Assembly (NCBI GenBank): GCA_944381275.1
Contig: CALWKO010000006.1
Span: 1-57,133 of the forward strand
Length of the DNA: 57,133 bases
Direction: 5' to 3'
Source of the DNA: an uncultured Clostridia bacterium
Lineage (GTDB): Bacteria; Bacillota; Clostridia; Christensenellales; UBA3700
A program made the translations under genes and the position numbers. Positions 16,419 to 25,221 of the stretch are shown here, piece after piece. Under the pieces are notes generated by a model. That model had not been told where the DNA came from. It did not search any database and saw only the letters and a list, made by a program, of their open reading frames with translations. Every line of letters starts with the position of its first letter. Position 1 is the first letter of the stretch.

Positions 16419-17495
16419 TTATCCCTCGAAAACGTCACCCACGATTCCGCTCACTTCGGAATAAGGCTTTACATCTATCTTCCAATCGGTGAGCTTGGCG
16501 GCGAGGCGCACGTTCTGACCCGCTTTACCGATGGCGAGCGAAAGTTTGTCGTCGGGCACGATGGCGGTCGCCTTCTTTTCATCCTCGTTGATCTGCACCA
16601 TCATTGCCTTAGCGGGGCTGAGCGCCCTTGCGATAAATTCGCTTACATCCGAGCACCACTCGATGACGTCTATTTTCTCGCCGTCGAGTTCGTGCACGAT
16701 GTTGTTTATGCGCATACCGCGGGGACCTACGCAGCTGCCCACGCAGTCGAGCGAAGGATCGTCGGAAGTGACAGCCATCTTCGTCCTGTATCCCGCTTCG
16801 CGAACGATCTTTTTGATAACGACGAGCCCGCTCCTGATTTCGGGCACTTCCATTTCAAACAGCCTCTTGACAAACCCGGTGCACGCGCGGGAAACTATCA
16901 CCTGGGGATTGCCCCTGTCGGAGCTGCGTACGCTCTTGACGTAGACCTTGATGATGGCGTTCACGTCGTATCTTTCGCCGCGGATTTGGTCGTTCTTCAT
17001 CATGATGCCTTCCATCTGAGAGCCGCTGATTTCGACATATACATTGTCTTTTTCCACCCTGCGGATGATGGCGGTGACGATTTCGCCCTCCTTCTCGTTC
17101 ATTTCGCTGAGCACCTGGCTCTTGCGCTCGTCGTTGAGGCGCTGCATGATGACTTGCTTTGCCGTTTGAGCGGCGATGCGGGTGAACATCTTGGGCGAAA
17201 GCTCTTCGTCGATAAAATGGTCGCCGATGTTGTAGATCTCCTTCACCTTGCGAGCGTCTTCAAGAGAGATCTGCTTTTCGGGATCTTCCACTACGTCGAC
17301 AACTTCCCTGTAAGCGAACACCCTAATGGTGAACTTGGCGGGGAAAAGCTGAATGTCGATGCTGCGATTGAGCCCCGTTTCCTTCTTGTATGCGGAGCTG
17401 ATGCCCGCCGCCATAGACGAGATAAACATATCCTGGCTTATCTTTCTTTCCTTTTCAAGCTCCATGAGCGCTTGAAAGAATTCCTTGCTGATCAT
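16419..17495 (-). CDS. nusA: Transcription termination/antitermination factor NusA
   Basis: Binds RNA polymerase and RNA to modulate pausing and termination. The 358 residues contain the N-terminal polymerase-binding domain (1-125), an S1 domain (about 130-200, GEIVTAIIRRVEKDNVYVEI), and KH1/KH2 domains with DPSLDCVGSCVGPRGMRI and LSLAIGKAGQNVRLAAKL. The C-terminal acidic repeats of Gram-negative NusA are absent, as usual for Firmicutes. It starts nine bases after rimP with a TAGGAGG ribosome binding site. Confidence 0.97.
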   Translation of the reverse strand: MISKEFFQALMELEKERKISQDMFISSMAAGISSAYKKETGLNRSIDIQLFPAKFTIRVFAYREVVDVVEDPEKQISLEDARKVKEIYNIGDHFIDEELSPKMFTRIAAQTAKQVIMQRLNDERKSQVLSEMNEKEGEIVTAIIRRVEKDNVYVEISGSQMEGIMMKNDQIRGERYDVNAIIKVYVKSVRSSDRGNPQVIVSRACTGFVKRLFEMEVPEIRSGLVVIKKIVREAGYRTKMAVTSDDPSLDCVGSCVGPRGMRINNIVHELDGEKIDVIEWCSDVSEFIARALSPAKAMMVQINEDEKKATAIVPDDKLSLAIGKAGQNVRLAAKLTDWKIDVKPYSEVSGIVGDVFEG

Positions 17496-17504
17496 TTTAT
17501 CCTC

Positions 17505-17963
17505 CTAAAATTCAATGTACGGCTTTACCGCCGCAATCTGTTTCAATTGTATTTTTATTGTTTTGTCCCCGTCTTGCAGGGTGATTTCCTCTTCGTTCGC
17601 GTCGATGAGCACGGCGATGAACTTCTTTTTTCCATCCAAGGGCACATAGAGGGATACCTCCACTTTCTCCCCCAGCTTGCGCTGATAATCGCGGAGCGTT
17701 TTGAACGGCCTGTCCAACCCGGGCGAGGATACGTTGAGGTTGTATGCCATACCGTCTGTGGGATCGAGCTCGTCGATGGGCGCGTCTATCGCCCTGTGGA
17801 TGAGCTCGCAGTCGTCAAGGCTCACGCCGCCCGGCTTATCGATATATATGGTCAGCGTGGGCGTGCCGTAAAGCTTTTTAAATTCCACATCCACAAGCTC
17901 CATGCCGTGCGCTTCAATTATGGGGCGGACCACCTGCTCTGCGGCGTCTGCTATTTTAGACAT
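17505..17963 (-). CDS. rimP: Ribosome maturation factor RimP
   Basis: Assists 30S assembly. The 152 residues start at the ATG at 17963 (MSKIADAAEQVV), preceded by GGAGGAGATC; the in-frame extension upstream lies in the leader hairpin and is not credible. Motifs include GMELVDVEFKK, LTIYIDKPGGVSLDDCE and LNVSSPGLDRPFKTLRD, all typical. It is the first gene of the operon that runs to efp, behind its own promoter and a 13-bp leader stem-loop. Confidence 0.95.
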   Translation of the reverse strand: MSKIADAAEQVVRPIIEAHGMELVDVEFKKLYGTPTLTIYIDKPGGVSLDDCELIHRAIDAPIDELDPTDGMAYNLNVSSPGLDRPFKTLRDYQRKLGEKVEVSLYVPLDGKKKFIAVLIDANEEEITLQDGDKTIKIQLKQIAAVKPYIEF

Positions 17964-17980
17964 GATCTCCTCCTTATAGC

Positions 17981-18013
17981 ATTTGAGCGACCGATTTGCT
18001 CGGTCGCTCAAAT
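17981..18013 (-). promoter_or_regulatory. Perfect 13-bp stem-loop in the rimP-nusA leader
   Basis: ATTTGAGCGACCG (arm on 18001-18013) pairs perfectly with CGGTCGCTCAAAT (arm on 17981-17993) around a seven-base loop on the minus strand. It begins about 25 bases after the -10 box and ends 10 bases before the rimP Shine-Dalgarno. There is no U-tract, so it is not a normal terminator. It may stabilise the mRNA, bind a protein, or be a DNA operator. Confidence 0.75.
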
Positions 18014-18037
18014 AAATTTCTTTATTCTTGCAAATAC

Positions 18038-18066
18038 ATTATAACAGTAAAATCGCAAAAGCGCAA
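18038..18066 (-). promoter_or_regulatory. Sigma-A promoter of the rimP-nusA-infB operon
   Basis: TTGCGC (18061-18066), a 17-base spacer and TATAAT (18038-18043) on the minus strand. The -10 box is perfect and is extended by TG one base upstream, which compensates the weak -35. It lies in the AT-rich gap after the polC-like gene, where an operon start is expected. Confidence 0.75.
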
Positions 18067-18113
18067 CCGTTTTAACGGCAAATATCAAAATATCTATATA
18101 AAATATCCTTATA

Positions 18114-19652
18114 TTATACCGATTTAAGATTGCCGCGGCGCACAAGTTCCGCAAATAATTTTGCCGTGGCAATGCAGTCGGCATACGCCCTGTGGGCATT
18201 GACGAGCGGAATATGAAAATATTCGCAAAGATCGCTCAGCTTGTGCCTTCCGGGTATGTGCAAAATGTTGGCTATATCCAGGGTGTCGATAAGTTTGTTG
18301 TTCATCTTCAGTCCGCTTTCTTTAAGCAGTCTGCCCAGAATAATATAATCGTAAGTTCTGCCATTGTGGGCGATGACGGGACTGCTTCCGATAAATTCGA
18401 GCATCTGCGGGAGCACATATTCTATCGGAGGCGCGCCGACGACGTCTTTATCGAAGATATTGTTTGTTCTTGAAGCGTCCTCGGGAATGTGCATTCCGGG
18501 GTCCACGAACGTGTCGAAATATTCGGTGACCTTGCCGTCGACCATGCGCGCAATGCCCACCTCGATCACCATACAGGTGGAAGGATTTAGCCCGGTGGTT
18601 TCAAAATCGAGCGCGACATACGTCTTGTTAGCAATCAGCGGATGCGTTTCCGTCAAAATCTGTTCCAAACTGTCCGCGGAATCATTGTAAGGGATGATGG
18701 GCACGGGGGCTTTGTCGTAAGACTTCTTTGGTTCGGAATCGTCCACTTTGGAATAATCTATCTCGCAAAATGATACCCTGTCCACTATAAATTTGCGCTT
18801 ACCCACGGCGTTGCCCTCGTCTTCGTAAGAGCCGACTACTTTGATGGTCATACCGTCGGAAAGTGCGCCTAGAACGCCGCCCTTCTTTCTTCTGGTGAAC
18901 TTAATGCACTCCACGCTGCCCGTGGTGTCGTTTAACGTGAAGGTGTGGAAGTGATAACCCTTTTTGCTCACCCTGTCCTGCAAGTCGGAGATGGTGCCGG
19001 CAATACAGGTTTCGAAGGCGTTTTCCGGCAGGCGGGAGATATACAGCGCGGGATCGGTTATTAAATTGCCTATGAGCACGGACTCGCCGGATGTGGCATG
19101 AAAGTATTGCTTTGCCTGCACTGCCTCCATCTTGGGTCCCGATTTGTCTATTTTGAAGGCGTCCGCAGCATGTTTTGTTACGTTGACTCTTGATTGCGTG
19201 CCGTAAAGTTCATCGATGTAATCGGCAAGGGCTTGGGGAATTTCCGCAGCCGTGAACGCTCCCGCAAGGTAGTCGGGTAAATCTATGGTTATGATGGGGG
19301 TGCCGTCCTCCACCGTGGCTGCAACGGCGTCTTTGGATATTTGCGAGCAGTAGGCGCCGTACTGTTCGGAGAGAAATTTTTCCGTGAGGCGCTTTACTAT
19401 ATCTGCATTATAATACACTTTTTTGAATACGACGCCCACGGGCATTGTTATGCCCTCTTCCTTGAAGATTTCTGATATTGCGGAAGAAATAACCTTGTCT
19501 TCTCCGCTTGCGGTTATCTCGTCGCATATGTCGTAAGGGGCGGAAACGGTGACCGTAACGCTTGCAGAGACCTTGTCGACGGCGACGTCTTTAAAGCGGA
19601 TATAGGGGTATTTTCCCTGCGTTTTATCTTTAAATTTCTCTTCAAGTACCAT
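18114..19652 (-). CDS. PolC-derived protein: N-terminal and OB domains plus DEDDh exonuclease, no polymerase
   Basis: Sits between ispG and rimP, where Firmicutes carry polC (about 1430 residues), but has only 512. Residues 1-165 resemble the PolC N-terminal domain, 185-298 an OB fold, and 344-505 a proofreading exonuclease. The exonuclease has all catalytic motifs: LDFETTG (Asp349, Glu351), IAHNGRTYD (Asp435) and HRAYADC (His487, Asp492). In PolC the exonuclease is embedded in a PHP domain; here PHP, polymerase palm, fingers and thumb are all absent. The stop is followed by the rimP promoter, so nothing of the polymerase remains at this locus. The start is one base after the ispG stop. It may be a stand-alone proofreading subunit or a replication/repair exonuclease; a remnant is less likely because all motifs are intact. 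Confidence 0.85.
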   Translation of the reverse strand: MVLEEKFKDKTQGKYPYIRFKDVAVDKVSASVTVTVSAPYDICDEITASGEDKVISSAISEIFKEEGITMPVGVVFKKVYYNADIVKRLTEKFLSEQYGAYCSQISKDAVAATVEDGTPIITIDLPDYLAGAFTAAEIPQALADYIDELYGTQSRVNVTKHAADAFKIDKSGPKMEAVQAKQYFHATSGESVLIGNLITDPALYISRLPENAFETCIAGTISDLQDRVSKKGYHFHTFTLNDTTGSVECIKFTRRKKGGVLGALSDGMTIKVVGSYEDEGNAVGKRKFIVDRVSFCEIDYSKVDDSEPKKSYDKAPVPIIPYNDSADSLEQILTETHPLIANKTYVALDFETTGLNPSTCMVIEVGIARMVDGKVTEYFDTFVDPGMHIPEDASRTNNIFDKDVVGAPPIEYVLPQMLEFIGSSPVIAHNGRTYDYIILGRLLKESGLKMNNKLIDTLDIANILHIPGRHKLSDLCEYFHIPLVNAHRAYADCIATAKLFAELVRRGNLKSV

Positions 19653-19653
19653 A

Positions 19654-20685
19654 TTACAGCTTATCTATCTCCTCTAAAAGCGCTTGCATGAGCTTATCGT
19701 TGGGCACGGTCCTGATAATCTTACCGTCCTTGAAAAGCGCGGTTTTTTCCTTTCCGCCGGCTACGCCTATATCGCAGTGGGCGGATTCTCCTATCCCGTT
19801 CACTATGCAGCCCATGACGGCTATCTGTAAATTTTTATTCACACCCGATGTATATTCTCTCACTTTTTCCGCAAGTCCCTTCACGTCGATTTCCGTCCTT
19901 GCGCATGTGGGACAGGAGATTATTTCCGCATACGGCTTGCCGTACATATTGACGGCTTTTAAGATCTCGCAGGCGGAGTCCACTTCCTTTACGGGATCGT
20001 CGGTGAGGGAAACGCGGATGGTATCGCCTATCCCGTCGAGGAGCAGGCTCCCTATACCTATCGCCGACTTCACAAGTCCCTGCATGTAAAGTCCCGCCTC
20101 CGTCACGCCCAGGTGAAGAGGATAATCGCACCTTTTTGACAGCAGCCGATTGCAGTCAACCATGTCCTTTACACAGGAAGATTTAACAGAAACGACGATG
20201 TCGTCTACCCCGTATTTTTCCAAAAGCGAGCAATATTCCAGCGCGCTTTCACACATCGCCTCCGCCGCAGGAAGCGAAGCGTATTTTTTATCGAGCGAGC
20301 CGCCGTTCACCCCCACCCTCACGGGTACTCGGTGCGCCTTTAAGCAATCGGCAACCGCCCTAAGTTTGCTCTCTCCGCCCAAATTACCGGGATTAATCCT
20401 GACCTTGGCTGCGCCGTTTTCTATGGCGGCGATCGCCAGCTTGTAATCAAAATGGATGTCCGCCACCACGGGGATGGGGGACTTTTCGCATATCGTCTTA
20501 AAGGCTTTGGCGGAAGCCATGTCGGGCACGGAAGAGCGCACGATATCGCAGCCGCGCTCGGCGAGCGCGTATATCTGCTCCAATGTTGCTTGAGCGTTGG
20601 ACGTGGGAGTGTTGGTCATGGATTGAACGGCTATGCGCTCCCCTCCGCCTATCGCAATTTTTCCTATTTGTATTTTTTTACTCAT
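19654..20685 (-). CDS. ispG: 4-hydroxy-3-methylbut-2-en-1-yl diphosphate synthase
   Basis: Iron-sulfur enzyme of the MEP isoprenoid pathway that converts ME-cPP to HMBPP. The 343 residues include the opening IGGGERIAVQSMTNTPTSN and the TIM-barrel block KVRINPGNLGG. The 4Fe-4S cysteines are in IISCPTCARTEID and MGCIVNGIGE. It follows rseP directly and is coupled to the polC-like gene (one base apart). dxr lies two genes upstream, so two MEP-pathway steps share this operon with uppS and cdsA, which use its products. Confidence 0.97.
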   Translation of the reverse strand: MSKKIQIGKIAIGGGERIAVQSMTNTPTSNAQATLEQIYALAERGCDIVRSSVPDMASAKAFKTICEKSPIPVVADIHFDYKLAIAAIENGAAKVRINPGNLGGESKLRAVADCLKAHRVPVRVGVNGGSLDKKYASLPAAEAMCESALEYCSLLEKYGVDDIVVSVKSSCVKDMVDCNRLLSKRCDYPLHLGVTEAGLYMQGLVKSAIGIGSLLLDGIGDTIRVSLTDDPVKEVDSACEILKAVNMYGKPYAEIISCPTCARTEIDVKGLAEKVREYTSGVNKNLQIAVMGCIVNGIGESAHCDIGVAGGKEKTALFKDGKIIRTVPNDKLMQALLEEIDKL

Positions 20686-20686
20686 A

Positions 20687-21787
20687 TCACGCCAAAAAAT
20701 GCACCAGATCGAGAATTATTGCCAGGGCAAAGAGAATTATCAATCCGGCAAAGTGTATTATGTTTTCTACTTTCCTGTTTATCGGCTTTCCCCTTATCCA
20801 CTCGATGAGCGTAAAGATCACCTTGCAGCCGTCGAGCGCGGGGAAAGGCAGTATGTTCATTATCGCAACCGAAGCGGACAGCACGCATACCCCATACATT
20901 ATCGCATAAAATCCGAATTGTGTCAATTCCGCAAGCGAAGCCACCGCCGTGACCGTGCCGCCCAGCGTTTCGCTCACCTTGGCGTCGCCCGTGAAGAGCT
21001 GACCTATCGAGGTGAAGATGAGCGCTATCACATCCCCCACGAACTCAAAGGAATGCCCTATCGCAGGGAAAAATCCCAGCTTATATTGCATATATCCGTA
21101 TGAAATTCCGAATCCGTAAGAGCTGCCGCCCTCGGCGTTTTCGTCAGCGTAATATACTTTATCTATGTCGAGTGTGACTTCTTCGCCCTCTCGGATCACT
21201 ACTATTTGCAGGCTGTCCTTACCTGCGGCGGCGGAGGCAAAGGCGTTGGCGTCGATGAGCGAATATACTTTTTCGCCGTCCACGCTGTAGATAATGTCAC
21301 CTTCTTCAAAGTACTGTTCGGCAGAAGTTGTCATCTCCTTATCCGCATACACATCGTTAACCGTCACCACGCGCGGCAGGACGTCGCCGAACGCCATGAA
21401 AAATATCGAGATAACGATAATGGCGCTGATAAAGTTGAACAGTGCGCCCGATATGAGCACGATTATCCTCTGCCACGGCGGTTTGGAATAATAGCTGCCC
21501 TCGGCAGGCTCCGATTTACCCTCTTCATCTTCTCCGTCGAAGGCGCAATACCCGCCCAGCGGAATACAGCGTATGGCGAAGAGCTCGCCCGTCTTTTTGT
21601 TGGTGTGTTTGAATATCGCCGGTCCGAAGCCGATGGAGAATTCGTTTATTTTGAATTTGAATATCTTACCCGCCGCATAATGCCCGAACTCGTGCACCAC
21701 GATTATAAACATCAGGCATAATAATGCGACGATCACATATCCTATCCATTCGAGCACCTCTACAAAGGTTGCACTCAGCAAAAACAT
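20687..21787 (-). CDS. rseP: Site-2 intramembrane metalloprotease RseP
   Basis: Membrane zinc protease that cleaves anti-sigma factors and leftover signal peptides. From the ATG at 21787 it has 366 residues. The zinc motif HEFGH (32-36) lies in the first transmembrane helix, a PDZ domain spans about 150-220, and the third ligand lies in NILPFPALDGCK. The chosen ATG has GGGAGG seven bases upstream, formed by the dxr end; upstream codons in frame are dxr shadow. The order dxr-rseP-ispG is conserved in Firmicutes. Confidence 0.95.
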   Translation of the reverse strand: MFLLSATFVEVLEWIGYVIVALLCLMFIIVVHEFGHYAAGKIFKFKINEFSIGFGPAIFKHTNKKTGELFAIRCIPLGGYCAFDGEDEEGKSEPAEGSYYSKPPWQRIIVLISGALFNFISAIIVISIFFMAFGDVLPRVVTVNDVYADKEMTTSAEQYFEEGDIIYSVDGEKVYSLIDANAFASAAAGKDSLQIVVIREGEEVTLDIDKVYYADENAEGGSSYGFGISYGYMQYKLGFFPAIGHSFEFVGDVIALIFTSIGQLFTGDAKVSETLGGTVTAVASLAELTQFGFYAIMYGVCVLSASVAIMNILPFPALDGCKVIFTLIEWIRGKPINRKVENIIHFAGLIILFALAIILDLVHFLA

Positions 21788-21789
21788 CG

Positions 21790-22926
21790 CTACCTCCCGG
21801 GCAGGCAACTTATAAGATACTCGCGGCAACGAGCGTCCGTTTCACGTATGCATTCGGGTGTGAGCTGAAAATCCCTTGCCGCAAGTTTATCCACCGCCTT
21901 ACAAATATAATATGGCACATCATAAAATTTTATAAGTCCGCGGTAAAAATAATCGACCAAAACCTCGTCCGCCGCATTCAAAATTACGGGCGCCGCGCCG
22001 CCCTGCTTGGCGCAGTCCATCGCAATTTTAAGGCACGGGAACACATCCAAGTCGGGCATTTCAAAGGTGAGCGGCTGAGCCGTCAAGTCGAGCGGAGAAA
22101 ATTTCACATCACCGCGCTCGGGATAGTTGAGCGCAACTTGGATGGGCAGTTTCATGTCGGGATAGCTGAGCTGAGCCAAAATGCTGCCGTCGGAAAATTC
22201 CACCATGGAGTGGACTATGCTCTGCTTGTGGATGAGCACATCTATGCCTTCAACCGGCATATTGAAAAGGTGCATAGCCTCGATAACCTCAAAGCCCTTG
22301 TTCATGAGCGTGGCGGAATCTATCGTCACCTTTACGCCCATATTCCAGGTGGGGTGCTTCAACGCCTGCGCCGCCGTCACATTTTGCAGCATTTCGCGCG
22401 TATAGCCGCGGAAAGCGCCGCCGCTGGCGGTAAGACTTATCTTTTTGCACTGTTTATCCCCTTTCAGGCATTGCCATATGGCGGAATGTTCGCTGTCTAC
22501 GGGGAGCATGTTTACGCCCTTATCTTTGGCGGCTTGCATTACAAGGCTCCCGCCTGTGACGAGCGTTTCCTTATTGGCAAGAGCTATGTCGTTTCCCGCC
22601 GCGATTGCGGCAAGAGTGGGCTCCAAACCGCCTATTCCCACAAGCGCGTTCAAGGTGATGTCCGCCTTTGTTGCGGCGATTTGCATAACGCCGTCCCTTC
22701 CCGAAAGGACGGGAATCTTTACCTGCTTGCGCAAATGCGCCGCTTTCTCTTCGTCCTCTACGGCGACGGCTTGGGGATGGAAACGGTCTATCTGTTCTTT
22801 TAAAAATGAGATGTTTTTTGAACAGGCAAGCGCCTTGACCTCAAATTTTTCGGGATATGCGGCGATTACGTCCAGCGTTTGGGTGCCTATCGAACCCGTG
22901 CTTCCGAGTATTACTACGCTTTTCAT
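21790..22926 (-). CDS. dxr: 1-deoxy-D-xylulose 5-phosphate reductoisomerase
   Basis: Second step of the MEP isoprenoid pathway, NADPH dependent. The 378 residues begin MKSVVILGSTGSIGTQTLDV, the nucleotide-binding loop. They contain ALANKETLVTGG, the metal-binding PVDSEHSAIWQCL and the substrate loop TASGGAFRGY. The ATG at 22926 overlaps the cdsA stop (ATGA). An ATG four codons upstream exists but adds residues outside the family start. All active-site blocks are intact. Confidence 0.97.
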   Translation of the reverse strand: MKSVVILGSTGSIGTQTLDVIAAYPEKFEVKALACSKNISFLKEQIDRFHPQAVAVEDEEKAAHLRKQVKIPVLSGRDGVMQIAATKADITLNALVGIGGLEPTLAAIAAGNDIALANKETLVTGGSLVMQAAKDKGVNMLPVDSEHSAIWQCLKGDKQCKKISLTASGGAFRGYTREMLQNVTAAQALKHPTWNMGVKVTIDSATLMNKGFEVIEAMHLFNMPVEGIDVLIHKQSIVHSMVEFSDGSILAQLSYPDMKLPIQVALNYPERGDVKFSPLDLTAQPLTFEMPDLDVFPCLKIAMDCAKQGGAAPVILNAADEVLVDYFYRGLIKFYDVPYYICKAVDKLAARDFQLTPECIRETDARCREYLISCLPGR

Positions 22927-23846
22927 AACTGCAGCCAACCGATTGCGGCAAAGACAAGATATACCAGCGGGAGCATGAACAGAATACTGTCAAGCCTGTC
23001 CATAATTCCGCCGTGACCGGGGAATATCTTGCCAAAATCTTTAATGCCCGCCTTCCTCTTTATCCAAGAAGCGGCAAGATCGCCCAGCTCGCCGAGCACT
23101 CCGCCCACTAGACCGAGGGCGATATACAGCCCGAGCGAGCCGTATAGATTGCCGGGGATGAGCGCCATGCTGCCCGAATTGTTGAGCCCGGAGAACACCG
23201 CGCCGAAGTCGAACAGTAAAAATACGATTACTGCGCCGATTATTCCGCCCAATACTCCGCCCACGGCTCCCGCGACCGTCTTTTTGGGGCTGATCTGCGG
23301 GCAAAGTTTTCTTTTACCCAGCAATCTGCCCGTAAAATAAGCCATGGTGTCCGCCATAACGGGCACGGCTATCGTGAGCATTATGCCCAAAAGTCCCGCG
23401 TCCGAATGGTTGATGGGCAAGAAGAGCAAGAAAAGCGTTATGGGATATATTCCGATAAACACGGTTGCAAACATGTCATTTAGGGAATACCCCTTCTTTA
23501 TTTGCTCCTCGCCCTCTTCACCTTCCGCCTTCGGCTTGGCTTCGCCCAAGTTGTGCTTTAATGTGAATACGATGAGTGCGGAGATAACGGTGACCGCCAA
23601 AGTGATCAATATTCCGTCCGCCATAAGGAAGTATGTAAGCGGGAAGGACACGGCGCAGCCGATGATGAGAGCGGATAATATGGGGCGGTACCCCGCAAGT
23701 TTGAAAGCGTGATACATCTCGTAAACGCCCAAAAACATGAGCAATATCAGCATGTCTGCCAGCTGGAAGTATATCGACCTCAGTCCGAACACACAGCCGA
23801 ACAATACCGCCAAAATACATATAGCCGTGATTATTCTTTTAAGCAT
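22923..23846 (-). CDS. cdsA: Phosphatidate cytidylyltransferase
   Basis: Makes CDP-diacylglycerol for phospholipid synthesis. The 307 residues have about eight transmembrane helices and the C-terminal signature split as WIKRKAGIKDFGK and PGHGGIMDRLDS. An acidic cytoplasmic loop (EAKPKAEGEEGEEQIKKG) is near residue 105. The ATG at 23846 has GAGGTGA before it; a GTG two codons upstream would also keep frame. Sits after uppS in the standard frr-uppS-cdsA-dxr order. Confidence 0.94.
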   Translation of the reverse strand: MLKRIITAICILAVLFGCVFGLRSIYFQLADMLILLMFLGVYEMYHAFKLAGYRPILSALIIGCAVSFPLTYFLMADGILITLAVTVISALIVFTLKHNLGEAKPKAEGEEGEEQIKKGYSLNDMFATVFIGIYPITLFLLFLPINHSDAGLLGIMLTIAVPVMADTMAYFTGRLLGKRKLCPQISPKKTVAGAVGGVLGGIIGAVIVFLLFDFGAVFSGLNNSGSMALIPGNLYGSLGLYIALGLVGGVLGELGDLAASWIKRKAGIKDFGKIFPGHGGIMDRLDSILFMLPLVYLVFAAIGWLQL

Positions 23847-23853
23847 ATTCACC

Positions 23854-24543
23854 TCATTTCAAGCCGCCGAAGCGCCTTTCCCTGCCCGAATATTCCTTGA
23901 TTATACGCATGACCGTTTCCTCGCCGAAATCCGGCCAATAGTCGTCGATCAACACAAATTCAGAATAAGCGCACTGCCAAAGCATAAAGTTGGAAAGGCG
24001 CTTTTCGCCCGCACAGCGCACTATTATATCGGGATCGTGCATGCCGGCGGTATCTAAGTGAGAGTTGATATTTTCAACGGTGACGGGTAGATTTTCTTGC
24101 ACGAGTTTTTCCGCCGCGCGCGCTATCTCGTCCCTTCCGCCGTAATTTATGCCGATGTTCACAACTATGCCCGTGTTATCCTTGGCGGCTTGAGCGATGC
24201 TCTCCAGGGCGCGCTGCGTTTCCAGCGGCAGACGGTGAAGTTCTCCCATAAAGCGCACGCGATAATTTTTGCCCACGTATTCCTTCATCTCTTCGTCGGC
24301 AAACTTTTTTATCATATCCAAAAGGGAATCTATTTCATCCTTGGGGCGCGACCAGTTTTCCGTAGAGAGCGCAAAGAAGGAAACTTCCTTTACGCCCAGC
24401 TTGTCGCAGGCGGCGATGACGCGTTTTAACGCCTCCACGCCCATCTTGTGCCCGTATTTGCGCGGCATAAGGCGGCGCTTTGCCCAGCGCCCGTTGCCGT
24501 CCATAATAAATGCTATGTGAGTGGGTATATTTATTTCTTGCAT
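23854..24543 (-). CDS. uppS: Undecaprenyl diphosphate synthase
   Basis: cis-prenyltransferase that makes the C55 lipid carrier for peptidoglycan. The 229 residues open with the catalytic loop IAFIMDGNGRWAKRR. The GVEALKR helix and FFALSTENWSRP follow, and the C-terminal block ends DIIVRCAGEKRLSNFMLWQ and ELVLID-like residues (EFVLIDDYWPDF). The ribosome binding site is GGGG four bases before the ATG. Slightly shorter than the usual 240-250, but all motifs are present. Product use links it to mraY and the dcw cluster. Confidence 0.96.
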   Translation of the reverse strand: MQEINIPTHIAFIMDGNGRWAKRRLMPRKYGHKMGVEALKRVIAACDKLGVKEVSFFALSTENWSRPKDEIDSLLDMIKKFADEEMKEYVGKNYRVRFMGELHRLPLETQRALESIAQAAKDNTGIVVNIGINYGGRDEIARAAEKLVQENLPVTVENINSHLDTAGMHDPDIIVRCAGEKRLSNFMLWQCAYSEFVLIDDYWPDFGEETVMRIIKEYSGRERRFGGLK

Positions 24544-24561
24544 TTTCCCCGTTTATTAAAT

Positions 24562-24589
24562 GGCAAGCAGAGCTTGCGCCCTACTTGCC
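24562..24589 (-). terminator. Stem-loop between frr and uppS, possible weak terminator
   Basis: GGCAAG and CTTGCC (minus strand; arms 24584-24589 and 24562-24567) enclose an inner GGGC/GCTC pair with a GCAA tetraloop. It is followed by ATTTAAT, not a run of T. It may reduce transcription into uppS or act as an RNA-processing site. No new promoter is visible before uppS. Confidence 0.45.
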
Positions 24590-24614
24590 GCGTTTTCTAT
24601 CGGTTCAACGTGGT

Positions 24615-25193
24615 TCACACGCTCATTATTTCCGCTTCTTTATCCTTTACCATCTTGTCAACCTTGGCTACGGCTTCGTTGAGCTTTTTGTCAACGTCCT
24701 TTTCAAGGGATGAGAGATCGTCTTCGGTAATTGCGGAATCTTTTTTGAGCTTTTTCAGCTCGTCGTTGATGTCGCGGCGAGCGTTCCTGAGGGCAATTTT
24801 GCAATTTTCCGCAATCGCCTTCATCTGCTTTACGTATTCGCGCCTGCGCTCTTCCGTAAGTTCGGGGAAAACGAGCCTGATCACCTTGCCGTCATTGGTG
24901 GGGGTGACGCCGATATTTGCGGCGAGGATCGCTTTTTCCACGTTTTTGAGCATGCTCACGTCCCACACGTTCACGACGAGCATCCTCGCTTCGGGTGCGG
25001 AAACGTTGCCCACTTGGTTGAGAGGCGTGGGGCATCCGTAGTAATCAACGGTGATCCTGTCCAACATATGGGGGTTGGCTTTGCCCGCCTTTATACCGGC
25101 AAATTCGTGCCTGAGCCCTTCCACGCTCTTTTCCAGCTTGCCCTCGTAATCGTCGAAGAGCAAGAGTACATCTTCATTGTCGTATGCAGCCAT
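24615..25193 (-). CDS. frr: Ribosome recycling factor
   Basis: Splits terminated ribosomes together with EF-G. The 192 residues contain EGLRHEFAGIKAGKANPHML, with the conserved Arg-rich helix, VDYYGCPTPLNQVGNVS, and VRLVFPELTEERRREYVKQ split into RLVFPELTEERR and its helix. It carries about eight extra residues at the N-terminus (MAAYDNED) compared with most RRFs. The ribosome binding site is CAAGGAGAAAG. It has its own strong promoter although pyrH lies directly upstream. Confidence 0.97.
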   Translation of the reverse strand: MAAYDNEDVLLLFDDYEGKLEKSVEGLRHEFAGIKAGKANPHMLDRITVDYYGCPTPLNQVGNVSAPEARMLVVNVWDVSMLKNVEKAILAANIGVTPTNDGKVIRLVFPELTEERRREYVKQMKAIAENCKIALRNARRDINDELKKLKKDSAITEDDLSSLEKDVDKKLNEAVAKVDKMVKDKEAEIMSV

Positions 25194-25221
25194 AACTTTC
25201 TCCTTGCGTCTTTATATAATA

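Noticed and set aside
16083..18044. 653-residue open frame on the plus strand
   Set aside because: It is exactly antisense to ylxQ, rnpM, nusA and rimP, has no ribosome binding site or recognisable motif, and arises from the codon bias of the minus-strand genes.
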